From Diphasiastrum complanatum (taxonomy: Eukaryota > Streptophyta > Lycopodiopsida > Lycopodiales > Lycopodiaceae): a stretch of DNA of 64,000 bases. This document shows, piece by piece, positions 33,698 through 45,932 of this stretch. A program made the position numbers and the translations under genes. The stretch lies in contig CM055111.1 of the NCBI GenBank assembly GCA_029204225.1, positions 48,411,594-48,475,593 of the forward strand, given 5' to 3'. Position 1 is the stretch's first letter. Each line of letters begins with the position of its first letter. The notes under the pieces are model-generated. The model did no database searches, had not been told where the DNA came from, and saw only the letters and a list, made by a program, of their open reading frames with translations.

Positions 33698-36600
33698 CAC
33701 GGGGTAGCGCGTTCTGCTGCCTAGCGACCTGTTTTATTGGTTTTTTTTTTAAATAACGCGTCCGGGTCTCGGACGCATTCGGGGACCCGGACGCGTATAT
33801 ATATCTCGGTACCGCAGGATCGTACTGGTACCGCGGTACCATGTTGGTACCGCGGTACCATAATATATTATATTATTTAATATTTAATATTTTTTTGGAT
33901 TCTTTTTAACCTAAACTACCCGCCCCCCTCGCATTTCATCAGAAATTTTTTTGCGCCCTCCTCCGCCCTGCCATCGCTGCTGTTCCTGCCTGCTTGCCTT
34001 CGATTCCTTGCGTCGCCCTTCACCCACGCATTGCCCTGCCTTGCATCTGACTTGCTTCGCCCTGCCTTCGCCCATTTTCAGCGTCTCTCACACAGTGTAC
34101 CCTGCTGTTTTTTTTCCAGCGTTTTGTCCCTAGTTTTCTCCATCGCAATGGTGCAATCCGACCTTTCCGGTTTGTGGGACGAGGTAGACATTGTCAGGCC
34201 AGTTGCCGACAAGGCCAACAAGACCGGTCAGAAGATCGTGTGCTGCCGATACTGTCTCGTCGAGTTTGCTGCATCCCTCACTCGCCTTAAAGGCCATCTC
34301 CTCGGTGCACGCGCCAAAAATGGTGCCACCTTGAATGCTGCCCCTTGTGGCAGCATGACCGTCCCCGACAGGCAGCGACTATTGGACACCTATGGGCCGC
34401 GGCTCGTGGCAGGGGAGAACACCATTTCGGAGGGCATTCTCTGATTTTGCACCGCTCCTTATGTGGCTGACCCAGAGTTGCTGCATGCTTGGCTGGCACG
34501 CACGAGGAGAGGGAGTGCATCCTCCCCCGGTCCCTTTGTCCCTCATCCCCCTCAGACGGTTCTGCCTCACGCACCCCCATCTGCTCAAATTCCGGTGGAT
34601 CCCGTCCCATCGCGTCCGCCAGTTGCCACTGCGGTTCCACCACCATCCACTGTTGCTCGCACTCCACCAGTCTACGACTTTCTCATGGACTCTCCGCCAC
34701 CCGAGCAGGCCCATGATGCTACTGCTGGGGCCTTCGAGGATGTGGAAGAGATCCCTTCTTCCTTCCCTTCCCATCCGGATGACCTCCTCAGCCAACAGTT
34801 TTCGTACCCCATGCCAGATGTTGCCCCTCCACCAGTGCACCCCACCTATGCTGCTGCACCCATCCTTGCCAGTGCATCCCACTCTCCCCATTCCACGTCT
34901 ACAGCCGATGCATCCACCAGCAGACGGTCTACCATTGTACTCAGATGATTTTTCACATTATATACAGTGTTTGGCCTACATTATTTGCTGCACATTGTGC
35001 GTATGTCGCTCTGTACATGTGATGCTTTATTTTCAATTTTATGTCGAATTCTATGTGCGTGTGTGAATCCTATTTTCATTTAATTTCGTTTGAAGTGAAT
35101 GCTAGCTTCACATATATGCACCTACATCATGAGCACAACAATCACCCCTACACCCCAAACGACATTTCATAAACACATGTAATACATCTGCATTTAAAAA
35201 AATTACAAAGATTGCATCTTACATGACCAGGCTCGCGTTGCACAAAAAACAACTATGTATATATTCAACCGTTGTATCAAGATAACATCACATATACTGT
35301 CATTTTTTTAAGCAGCCATCTAGTTATTTGCTGCACCATAAACTGCCGAAAACTACATAGCAACAGTCTGCCACATACGGCTGGACCTTATCTATTCTAA
35401 ACATCCCTCACTGATCCTCCACGGACTCCTCGCCCTCGTCTGGTGCATTGTTTTGTCGCTCTTGCTCTGCCTCCCGGTTAGCCCGAGCTGCCTCCTAGTT
35501 AGCCCGACGTTTGGCTGCCCTTTCCCTGACCATGATGAGCTGCCGTCGTGTGAAATTCATTCCGATTTGCTCATCCAGATCCAGCTCGACAGCGGGGACA
35601 GGATCCACAGCGGGGGCGGGTGGCTCCGGTTCCGGATTTCTCTGCCGAGTCTGCCTCTTGCTTCCGATGTCTCTCGTTGTGCCTTCGGATATCTTCCTCA
35701 AGCTTCCTCCTGGCTTCGCCCTCGGCCTTCGATGGTATGCGCTCTGCCATCTCGATCGACCTTCTTCTCACAACAGCCTGTCTCTCAAACAGCCTGTCTC
35801 TCACAACCTGTTCTCACAGCCTGTTCTCACAGCCTGTCACCGGCTCTCGCTTGCTCTCTCACTGTCTATCACTAGCTCTCTCACAGCCTCTGAAAATGCC
35901 GACCACAATGGCATTGTGAGTGCCTATTTATCCCCACCGCATGATCGGCCATGTGGATCCCCATCATCCATCCATGTGCCTCTGTACCTGCCCCCATGTG
36001 ATGCTCCCCCCCTGTGTTGGTCTCCCATTGGGCCCATGGTCTGCTCACCCACAATGCCCATGTGCCTCTGTACTTGCCCCCATGTGATGCTACCCCCCTG
36101 TGTTGGTCTCCCATTGGCCCTTCGGTCTGCTCATCCGCAGTGCCCATGTGCCACTGCAACAGTCCCTTGGATCATGTACTGTACCCTCTTTTTTTACACC
36201 CAAAACCCCTTTTTTTTACTTTTTTTTGTCCTTTTTTGGTAGTTAATATGCAAAAAAAATTATTAAAAATATATTAAAAAATAAAAGAATATTAAAAATG
36301 GTACCGCCTTGGTACCGCGGATCCCAGGCGGTACCGTACCGGCGGTACCACTGATATGGTACCAGCGGTACCAGAGGGTACTATGATATAGTTATATATG
36401 TTATAAATCTATAATTCAAATTTCATATATAGTTTAAATCATAGTTGCACTTGCGATTATACAAATTAGCATCAAGCACAATATTAAAATGTTAATTAGA
36501 TTTTAGCTCATCTTGTAAACAATCATAAGCTAAACCATATTTCCTTAGTTGATAAAGCCTATTGGATTCTAATTTACAGATTATATAAATGCATAAAATG

Positions 36601-39600
36601 CTCAGCCATGTGGTGTGCAATTAGGCCAACATATGAATGCAGACGTATGTGTAGTTTTTTAAATCAACTTCAGTTACTTGAGTTTTAACAGCTGAGACTA
36701 ACATCCCAGAAGATTTTCAAGTTTCACTAGTGAACATCTTCCCTAAAGGAAGCTGCATTGTCATCTTATAAGGATTATGGAATTGGGTTCTGAGGGATTT
36801 CTAAAGATTATCTTCCTGCTGACTTGCCGTTTTCTGAGTAATCGAATAGCTGATATGGAACAGCTTCTGTGCTTTAAACCATTTCAGAATCTTTAATCGG
36901 TTTAGTCATGTTGTTGACAATATGGCTACTTGAGCAGGGCCTGAGATCTGGCAAGACACAGCAGGAAAAGTGGACATCTTTGTAGCCACTTGTGGAACAG
37001 GGGGAACGATTTCAGGGGTTGGGCGCTACTTGAAGGAAAAGAATCCAAAGATCCGAGTTGTGGCCATAGAACCTAGTGAAAGTCCTGTTTTGTCAGGTAT
37101 CAAAACCCAACTTTCAGATTTTTGAAGTACAGACCCACATGTAGCAAACTGCTTTCAGAAGTTGCAACTGAAAATGGGGGCAGTTTTGGTTCATTTGCAA
37201 GGTGGATGCCAAGCATCGTACCCAAATGTTTTTTTGTTTTGGGGGCAGGGGTGTGCAGATTGATGGACTGTTAGTTAGAAGTCACTTTTGCTGGTTTTCC
37301 CTTCTCTACATGTTTATGATATTGAGATTTGGGATGCCAGAAGGGTTTTAATGTGTGCCAAACAAGTTTCTGGATGCCAATTTTGTAGAAAGACAAAATT
37401 TTTCTTATAACTATTTATCATTGTTTGGATCACCTATGTTTAAGCTATGTATTGGAATTGCCGACAAATGTATTGTTTGATGTTGTCATGACTGTAATCT
37501 GAGGCACAAGTTAATCACATTCTAGTGAGTGGTTCATGATTTTAGCTTTTATATGTTCATAAATGACCAATGCTTCTTGGTTCTTGGTGAAGGAAGGCCT
37601 TCATACCATGTCCTGATTGTGATGTAGTTTTGTAGACAGTTTCTTCAAGGGTAACATAATTGAACTTTTTGCTGGTATGATAAATTCCCCTCTGCTGATG
37701 CATTGTTGTGTTAAAGTTCTGCATTTTAGATAGATAGGTACAGTTTGAGAATATGTACAGAAATTTTGGAGTTACACACTCATTCTAATTAATTCCTGAA
37801 TCCTACCAAAGAGCTTGTGGTCCAGTTCATTAATGGCATGCAAGAACTTCTTGGAGACAATTTATGTGCTTTCCAACCTGCGACTGTTAGACATGCTGTT
37901 TCATTGGTAAACACATTGGATCCTTCTTTGTGCATGCCTCTCAAAAGTACCCCAGTCCTGCGGTTTTTTTGCATTTGTCGACACCTAATTCATGTATGAA
38001 TAATTTTGGCCTAAAAAGCCATTTATGTGCTAATTTATTGTTGCAACCTTATTTTCTAGATCAAGCAATGGCAGTGCAAATAGAATAGAAAGTAGTTTCT
38101 CCTTCCCCGTCACGTGGTAGCAGTATTGAATTTTGATGAGTGTTTTGAATGTCAAAGTCCATTTTGCACATATTTGAGGGAAACAAAATATTGCGAACGT
38201 CAACATTATTGGAATTTTGTTTTTCAAAAACATCATTTTGACTAGCAATTTAAAAAGTTTAGGTCATTCATTTCTAAGAATTCTTAAAATGGTCTGCCTT
38301 ATTAGAATTAAGTTCGCCAATCACAATTCAAATCAAATAATGAAAAATATGTTGATTGTTTTCCTACAATAAATTTATGCTAGAGTTTGGAAATATTTGT
38401 GTAAGGCAAACTTTAGCAGATTTAAAGAGATTATAAAATAGTAAGGGCCATTATGGGGTGCTCAAAAAGAAAATAGAGTTATGAATCCTAACTTCTAAGG
38501 GAGAAGAGTTTTATGTGTGGCCTATTGTTAGGATCCAGTCATGGATCCAACATATTCCGACGAGAGCGGTAGCTCTAGAGGTCAGCAACATGATCCAAAG
38601 CCAGCTAAAACCTGCATTTCTGCTGCAGCCCTACATTTCCATAAGCTTAATTTTCCTGTATTTTGCTTATTTCTTGTATTAAACAATCTTTATATATCGC
38701 CAGCATTTTGTTTATTTTTTGAAGGAAGGAAAAAAAAAAAAGGGATTCTCAAGATGTTTGCATGAGGTCACCTTTTCTTGTTCAACCTTCGTCTCCTGTA
38801 CATTCTCCACCTAGCGATAGTCCAAGAGCATCTCGAGAGGTTATGCATGAGACTCCACGTTCGGATATGCAACAACGCATGTCAGCCATGGAGTGTACTT
38901 GCTAATCTCGAGAAGGCTATCATGACGATCACTAGAAGTACTCCAATTGGCACATAGCCATTGGATGTAACTGTTAATATACCTTTCGCTTAACAATTCT
39001 CTTCTTGTCATCCTCCTTATCAATTGCCTAATGTTTTGTACCTTGACGATAAGGACGTGAAACCTCCACGTTATGCAGGCATGTTACAACAACGTACATC
39101 AGATTATGTGGATCAATGGTTCCACAAGTGGAAGAGCTATTTTGAACTGCAGCAAAAATCTGTAGATGAGGAGTGGCTCATCAAGTGAGTGACCTATCAA
39201 TTGCAGGATGTCGCTGATCGTTGGTGTCAGCGAGTTCAAACTACGCTAGAGTGCCCCACTACCTAGGTTGACTTTAAGAATGCCTCACTACCCGCGTTGC
39301 CTTTAAGAGGTTATCTCGAGCCCGATCTATTCCACCGCATGAGCATTTGCGGGCCTCTGATGCATGGTTGTTACTTAGACAAAGAAATGATTTTGTACAA
39401 GTTTATGCTAATCAGTATCGTGAGATTCTGATGAAAATTGTGAAAAAGTAAATACATGGTTGGAAATCCATAAATCTATCTTTAGTTTGAGGGAGGAATT
39501 GTGTCCCCCAGTGTTTAATGAGTCTTGAAAGACATTGGAACATGCCATAGCCAAGGCTCTTATTTATGAGGGCGGGTCTAAGGGTAAGGTTCTAACAGAG

Positions 39601-42600
39601 GTCTTAGCAAGGTATGCAATGAATAAGGCAAACCCAGCAAGTGGCGACCGTACAAGTTCATACAGGTGAGAAGCAAAAAGCTTCCTCACACTCTAGCTAG
39701 GCATTTGATCAGTCGCGTCTTATGCCGCAAGAGAAAGAAAAAGCTAAAGTTGAGGGGTTGTGTTACTTTTGTTTGGGTAGGCACCTCTACAAAGAGTGTC
39801 CACGACGGAAGAAGCAAAAGCTAAATGCTATGCAACCATACGAGGATGACATGACCTAGGATTGCCTTTGATGAGCTCGACGCTCTCTACAACGAGGAGA
39901 AGGTTTGCCCTAAACTAATGGTAATTTTAGTTGAGAAAATTAGTTCTGCAGCTCCTATTTGGTATCTTTATGTTAAGGCTCAAACAGGTTATTGTTTTGA
40001 TGATACAAAACTAATTAGGATGTGAGGACATCTGGCAGGTCACGAGGTGGTGGTCCTCTTTGACACCAGTTCATTACACAATGTTATAAATTCTATCTTG
40101 GTAAAGAAGCTTAAGCCTACCACGGTTTCTTCGGCTTCATGCTCATCCTCTGACACTGGCTCATTTGCTTCATACAATGGGGGCTCTCTGTGCTCAAGCC
40201 CAAGCTCTCTCTCTCTCTCTCATCTCAGTAAGCTCCCTCTCTCTCTCTGCCATCAACTGTCTGCCCAAGTCATCTGCAGGCATGGGATGGACGCTGTTCG
40301 TAGGCAAGTCAACCTGGCGCTCCAAATCAGATATCTTCGTCTGCAAGGTCAAAATTGAGCGTGTCAGGACAACAACTTGATCAAAAAATGAAACCTACAT
40401 TTTAGTGAGACGTCAACCAACATGGTATAGGAGAAGGGCCCATCACCTGCAATGCGCTCGTAATGGTCGGCAGTCTCCTGGCGAGATGTGCGTTGGTGCT
40501 ACAGAACACCAACCGCTCCAATTGACTCACTGACAGCCTGTTTCTTCTCCTCGTGTGAATGAGGGCCCATGTGCTCCAATTACGCTCACACACGGAGGCA
40601 GCGCAATTGTAAAGTCCTCAATCCAAGGATCCTATTCTAAGCATGCCAATCACAAGCAACACAAGGGAACCTGATGGTGGACAAACCAACCCAACGAAAC
40701 CTAGATCGAACGGATCTAGCCCCCAAGCTATAGATCAATCACAAAGAGGAGTATGGCATCACACCAGCAACATCCTGCCACCGGTCATGCTATCAAGCAT
40801 ACACTAGTGAGAGCCCAGCAGGAATACTTATACCCTCCAAGGCCCATGCACCACTAGTAGTGCACTGTGACACCTTACTGGACACCTCTGCAGCCTATCT
40901 GGGCCACGTCATCCAGTTCCCCAATGACTCACTGATAGACCCATACAAATCCACCATCAAGTGTTTAGGCCTACAACCGTTAATTATGACCATGTACACA
41001 TAAAGGCCCCAATTCCCTTATAGTCACAATTAACTTACGGGTTGCTGGTCTACTGGTCTCTAGCGTGGACACGCTACCCGAGACCAGTCATGGGCATGAC
41101 ATTCTTCCCCCCTTATTCAAGTTATGTCCTCAGAACTTAAAATTGGGAAAGTTCCTCCTTAAGCTTCCTTCCTGTTACCAAGAATCGTCATCGTCTGTAC
41201 ATCCCTTCCATCGAACCAGATGCTTGGTAACTATACGATTTCACACTCGTTTAGTTCTTGTATCCAAGATCTTTTCGGGTTCAAGCAGAGACATACCCGA
41301 TGATTCATCCAACAGGTCCAATCGATCTCCAGATCCAAGATGCTCTCCTTCACGTAGACTCTTTCAGAGACGGCTTACGTGAAATACGAGATGCACTTGA
41401 GATCCATCCGGGAGTTCCGATTGGTAAGCTAAGGATCCGATCTTTTTCAAGATCTCAAACAGTCCTCTATATCTAGGGGACGATTAGTAATGCTAGCCGG
41501 TACGCATTACACTTGAATCCATCGAGATTCTCAAAAAATACCCAATCCCCCACTTGGAAGTCTCTCGGTGATCTTTTCAGACTTGCATAATGTCGGTCCC
41601 CATCCTGGGTACCCCAGACATTCTCACGTGCAATCCGTAGCATTTCTTGCATATCATGTAGGAAATCCGCTACTTTCTGAAACTTGAAGGTTTAAAACTA
41701 TACGTAAGCACGCACGGGCTATAACCGGTAGCCAAATGCTTACTATAACCCAATCTCCATCAAGGTAATTACCTCTCCGAGGAGAAAATATGAATAGATA
41801 TCTTAATTGATCTTCTGATCTTGTAGGTAATCCTTCTTTTAACCGATCAAGTATAACTAGAATCTGAACTATGATTCGTCAATCATAATTCATTGGATTC
41901 TTGTCCTATACTCAATAAAAGAAGGTAACTACCAATGATTAGAAGAACTTTAAGTTCAGAGTCATCTCTAGTTTAGCGAATACGGCCGACCAAAAGTGAC
42001 CAGCGAACTTCGAATCGCGAATGTTCATAATGCCACTTTGGTAATCCCTAAAGCCAAAACAGATACTCAAATAATTACTTGGTCTTTACCCAAATACACA
42101 TAGTCGATTTGGTAAGATGGCCAGTCATTACCAAAATTCCACTATCTCGTTTATTCATCTGGGGTAATCTACCAATCGAATCCTTTCTTATGGATTAGGT
42201 ATATCCTAGAATCTGAGTTAAGATTCAACAATCCCAACTCTCCAGATTCCCGAAACCATACCATATCATAAGAGTACATCATGAGAATGCATTACAATTC
42301 TTAAAAGACACGAGTTGTTCTTGAAAGTCCTTTCCATCTGGAAATTCCAGACTTTTACAACACACACACGGTGCCAATATAAGGATTGTAATTTAAAAAA
42401 TGCCCTTACTTTAGACATGGCACAAATTGTCATTCCAAAGTTAGGGTCCCAATCTAGAATACGTCTAGATTTTCCTCTTAAGTTCTAATCTAGAATAACT
42501 TAAGATTTACCGGAACCTCATTACGTGAAGTTCTAACTTTTGGTAAACAACTATCCAACTCTCCTGAGTGTTCCGGGATAGCATTCCATCCTTTCCGAAC

Positions 42601-45600
42601 GGGAAAAGATAAGTCCCAAAAGTTTTCGTGTATTCTATGCACACCCATCTGTAAAAGAATCCAAAACGACTCATAAATGTTGTGACTTATAAGCAATACA
42701 TTTCAACAATAATATCCATAAGTAAGATTCCTATTGTTAATTTACAACAACTAACTCAGAAGTAACGCTTCTGACTCGGTTAGCTGTATCGGATTTGGAA
42801 AATGTTTAAATGTTTCGGTGTGGTACCAAAACACCACATTTAATCTGATTCTAAATCAATGCTACGTCAATAAGCAATCCTCAATGAGAAATTACTATAA
42901 CCCAGCGAGAAATTGTCCCAACACAATTCTCATCATTATGCCTATGTACCAACCACTAGTTTATGCATGCAAATAAACTTAGTTCAAGGAATACTTTGTA
43001 GATCCACAGGATTAGAAGTTTGTACAAAAGGTTTTAATGATCCCACAAAGGTTCACTACATAGCATATCTCTACAAATATCCTGATCTGTACACAACACT
43101 TTCATAACCGAGAATCCTATCTAAGAGAGAATATTTCTCAAAGAGTGCTATTTCACATCCAAAATCTCAACTGGAGATTCACTCAAAAGAATATATTGTA
43201 AACATGAATTTCCTTCCTTGCATCAACCCACGGATCTCAGTCCGAACTAAGATCAAGTTGACTATATCCAGCAAGGAACAGGTTTCAACAAACCTCCCAT
43301 CTTGCAATAGAATTACTGAGTTCTGACTCAAATCAGTCGGACTTGTTATCAGCCACTTTCCTACTGCAACAGTGCTTTCTAATTTTTCCCCACCTTAAAT
43401 CTTCAAACCTGATATCAACTATAAACCATAAAGGATTTCTGTAATATCTGAATATCCTATCGTTTCTGATTTATAAAACAGGCCCGTCATCTATAACGGA
43501 TTCCTCCTAGAATCTCTGACAGATGCTTCTCTTTGATAACCCTCTTTTCTTCCTACCTCTCCCCCTTTTTAAGAGGAAACTTTACGAGTTTTTAAGGGGC
43601 GCATATCAATCGAGATTTGCTCTGAGAAGTTTCAAAGAAGAGATCCGAGAAAATCTTGAAAGCCAAAAGAAGTGTTGCATCATTATAAGCAAATACCAAT
43701 GATGTCCCAACACAGTGACTAAACCAAAGATCTTCTTCCTTTCCAAGCTTGTGAATTAACCCGTAAATCAGAAAAAAATTTCTTGAAGATTCAAGTAGAG
43801 AAAACAATTTTAAAAAACAGTTCCATTAACCATTTCTGTGATATTGTCCATGGTTAACGGGTAATCAGAATTACCTTCCAAGGAATCACAAAAAAGTGGG
43901 TTAATTCATGTGTTAAGAAATTCACCAATATATTTTTTATAAAGAAATAGCTTGCCGAGTGTCCGGTTTTGTAAATTTGAGATATCCAAAAAGGGGTCAT
44001 GACCAATATCTCAAATTTCCGACAAAACACCCGTTTTATGACCAATAGTATTTGGCATCACTAAGACTTACGGCCATACTATGGTCAACAGATCCAGTTA
44101 GTTTCGGATCTTCATTTTGGAATTGCTTGCGTCCCATACCACAGGTTCTTCCTCCATGAAGGCCCTCCACTTCCTGATCAAAGTGTTAGAAAAAAACAAG
44201 TAAATGAAGTTCTCGAGAATTCATAAAAATTTCCAACTTCAACTTAAACAAACATTCTTTCGCCCCTTTTCACAATCTTTACGGTCACCGTAAGGTTTAC
44301 AGTGACAGATTTAGAAATGGGGAAGAATGAACCGGCTTTTTCTTGTTCTAAATAACAAACAGTGTTGGTACGCCCACGACTTCAAGCACAACAAGAAATA
44401 ACTTTTTCGTTCCATTTTAGTTTTTCCATCCTAGGCTTCTGGGCCATTTTCCAAGAATTCCCGTTCTCGGTTGCCCACAACAGTTAATTAAAGCGAATCT
44501 AATTCGTCAATTGTGAAAAAGCCTTACGGAATTCCTCCAAGAATTCAGCCCAATCACATTTCTATGGGTTTCGTCCTCCACCTCAAGGAGGCCTTACCCA
44601 AAGCAAAAAACCGACGAAATTCACTTTTTTTTTTTTTTATTATTCTGGGACGTTGCATAAGCTAAAGTAGCTTGGCCAACGATTTATCCAGTCAATAACA
44701 ACTTCCGGGCTTTACTCACCGGAATTTTTTTTTGTTTTTAAGCCCAAGCTGTTTTGAATTAATGGCCTATAATTGTCTAAAATGATTTTGCATTTGGTTG
44801 TTTCGGTACTTATAGCTTTTATAAAGTTCCATAACAGTCTTACACAAGGTAAGCTTGTTATAAATTTAGGGGGATCATCACTTTCAGGTGATGCCGGGAG
44901 AATTTCCAAGGAAACGAAAAAATTGTTCCTCCCCACCGGAACTTCACACATAACCATTTGCTCTTCTAACCGAAAACTTACGTTCAGTTAAGAATCATTA
45001 CGGGTATAAGTTCTGTTAATGAAGCAATGTCCAAAAAACGTAGTTTTTACAGACCATGACGTGTTTATAAAAATTATACCAATGAAATTTGCAAATGATC
45101 TAAGCCATAACACTGCCGAAAAACCATGTCGATGCATCCAAATCAAATGTACACAATTTTCAAAGCCATTAGAGTCAACCTTAACTGCCATATAAATTTT
45201 GTAGTCTATAACCACTAAGAAGTGCCCATGGGAAAAAAAACCGAAACAGACTTTTTTTGGCATAAAACCTCTAACCAACCTTGCCCCCCAACCCCTACCA
45301 ACTTATCTCAAAGTTTAACTTCCAAAACAAACTCTTAGCTAACAAGAAGTTAACCTACCCCCCCCCCCCACTTTCCTTCAAAACAAAGGACTTCTCGGGC
45401 CAGTAACCCTCGCGAGCAGTTATGGACTCGGCTCATTACATTCGCCGCGTCCATTTACATTTATAGTTACTTTACTTTATGCATAAGCAGGCCTTGGGCC
45501 CTTTTTTATTCATTAGTGACATTCAGACTATATGGTTGGCCTTTGGCCTTATTATTCATTATTAGGCCATTTGGACATATTACTGGAGAGTGGGGGCCTT

Positions 45601-45866
45601 CTTGGAGGGCACACTATTATCCCTCCCAATTGGGCCCTAGCCACTGGAAGCTTCCTTTTAGGGCTTCCTCTTGGCTATAAGTAGGGAAACTGTGTCATTT
45701 GTCATTCAGCTGATGATATTGATCTCTCTCTTTAGCCTCCTTAATCTCTCTCTTTCCTGCTTTCTAGGGTTAAGTCTTGCTTATGTGATGCTTTCATAGC
45801 TTAATTCTAGATCAGCTGTGGCTCTATTCGTAACTCGAGCGGACAGCAGGCCGAACAGCCCCGAAC

Positions 45867-45932
<66 letters not shown>

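Larger units (their letters stand above)
33808..36385 (+). mobile_element. GGTACC-ended hAT-like element, about 2.6 kb, non-autonomous
   Basis: The left end (33808-33868) has GGTACCGCGGTACC twice and the right end (36299-36385) has six or more GGTACC sites, closing in ...GGGTACTATG. The left arm and BED leader match the reverse complement of 48890-49047, showing a shared family. The right-hand terminus CTATG mirrors the CATAG start seen in the hAT at 50506. It encodes a BED-finger ORF but no DUF659 or dimerisation domain, and a second short ORF on the opposite strand. The left terminus is incomplete and no target duplication is clear. Confidence 0.65.

Noticed and set aside
33360-33700. Possible CRISPR-like array in the repeat block
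   Set aside because: The repeats are mono- and dinucleotide microsatellites without unique spacers, in a plant nuclear setting.
37803-37915. Exon-like open stretch ([18 protein letters not shown]) in intron 5
   Set aside because: Cysteine synthase is complete without it, it would break the exon 5-exon 6 codon join, and I know no matching protein.
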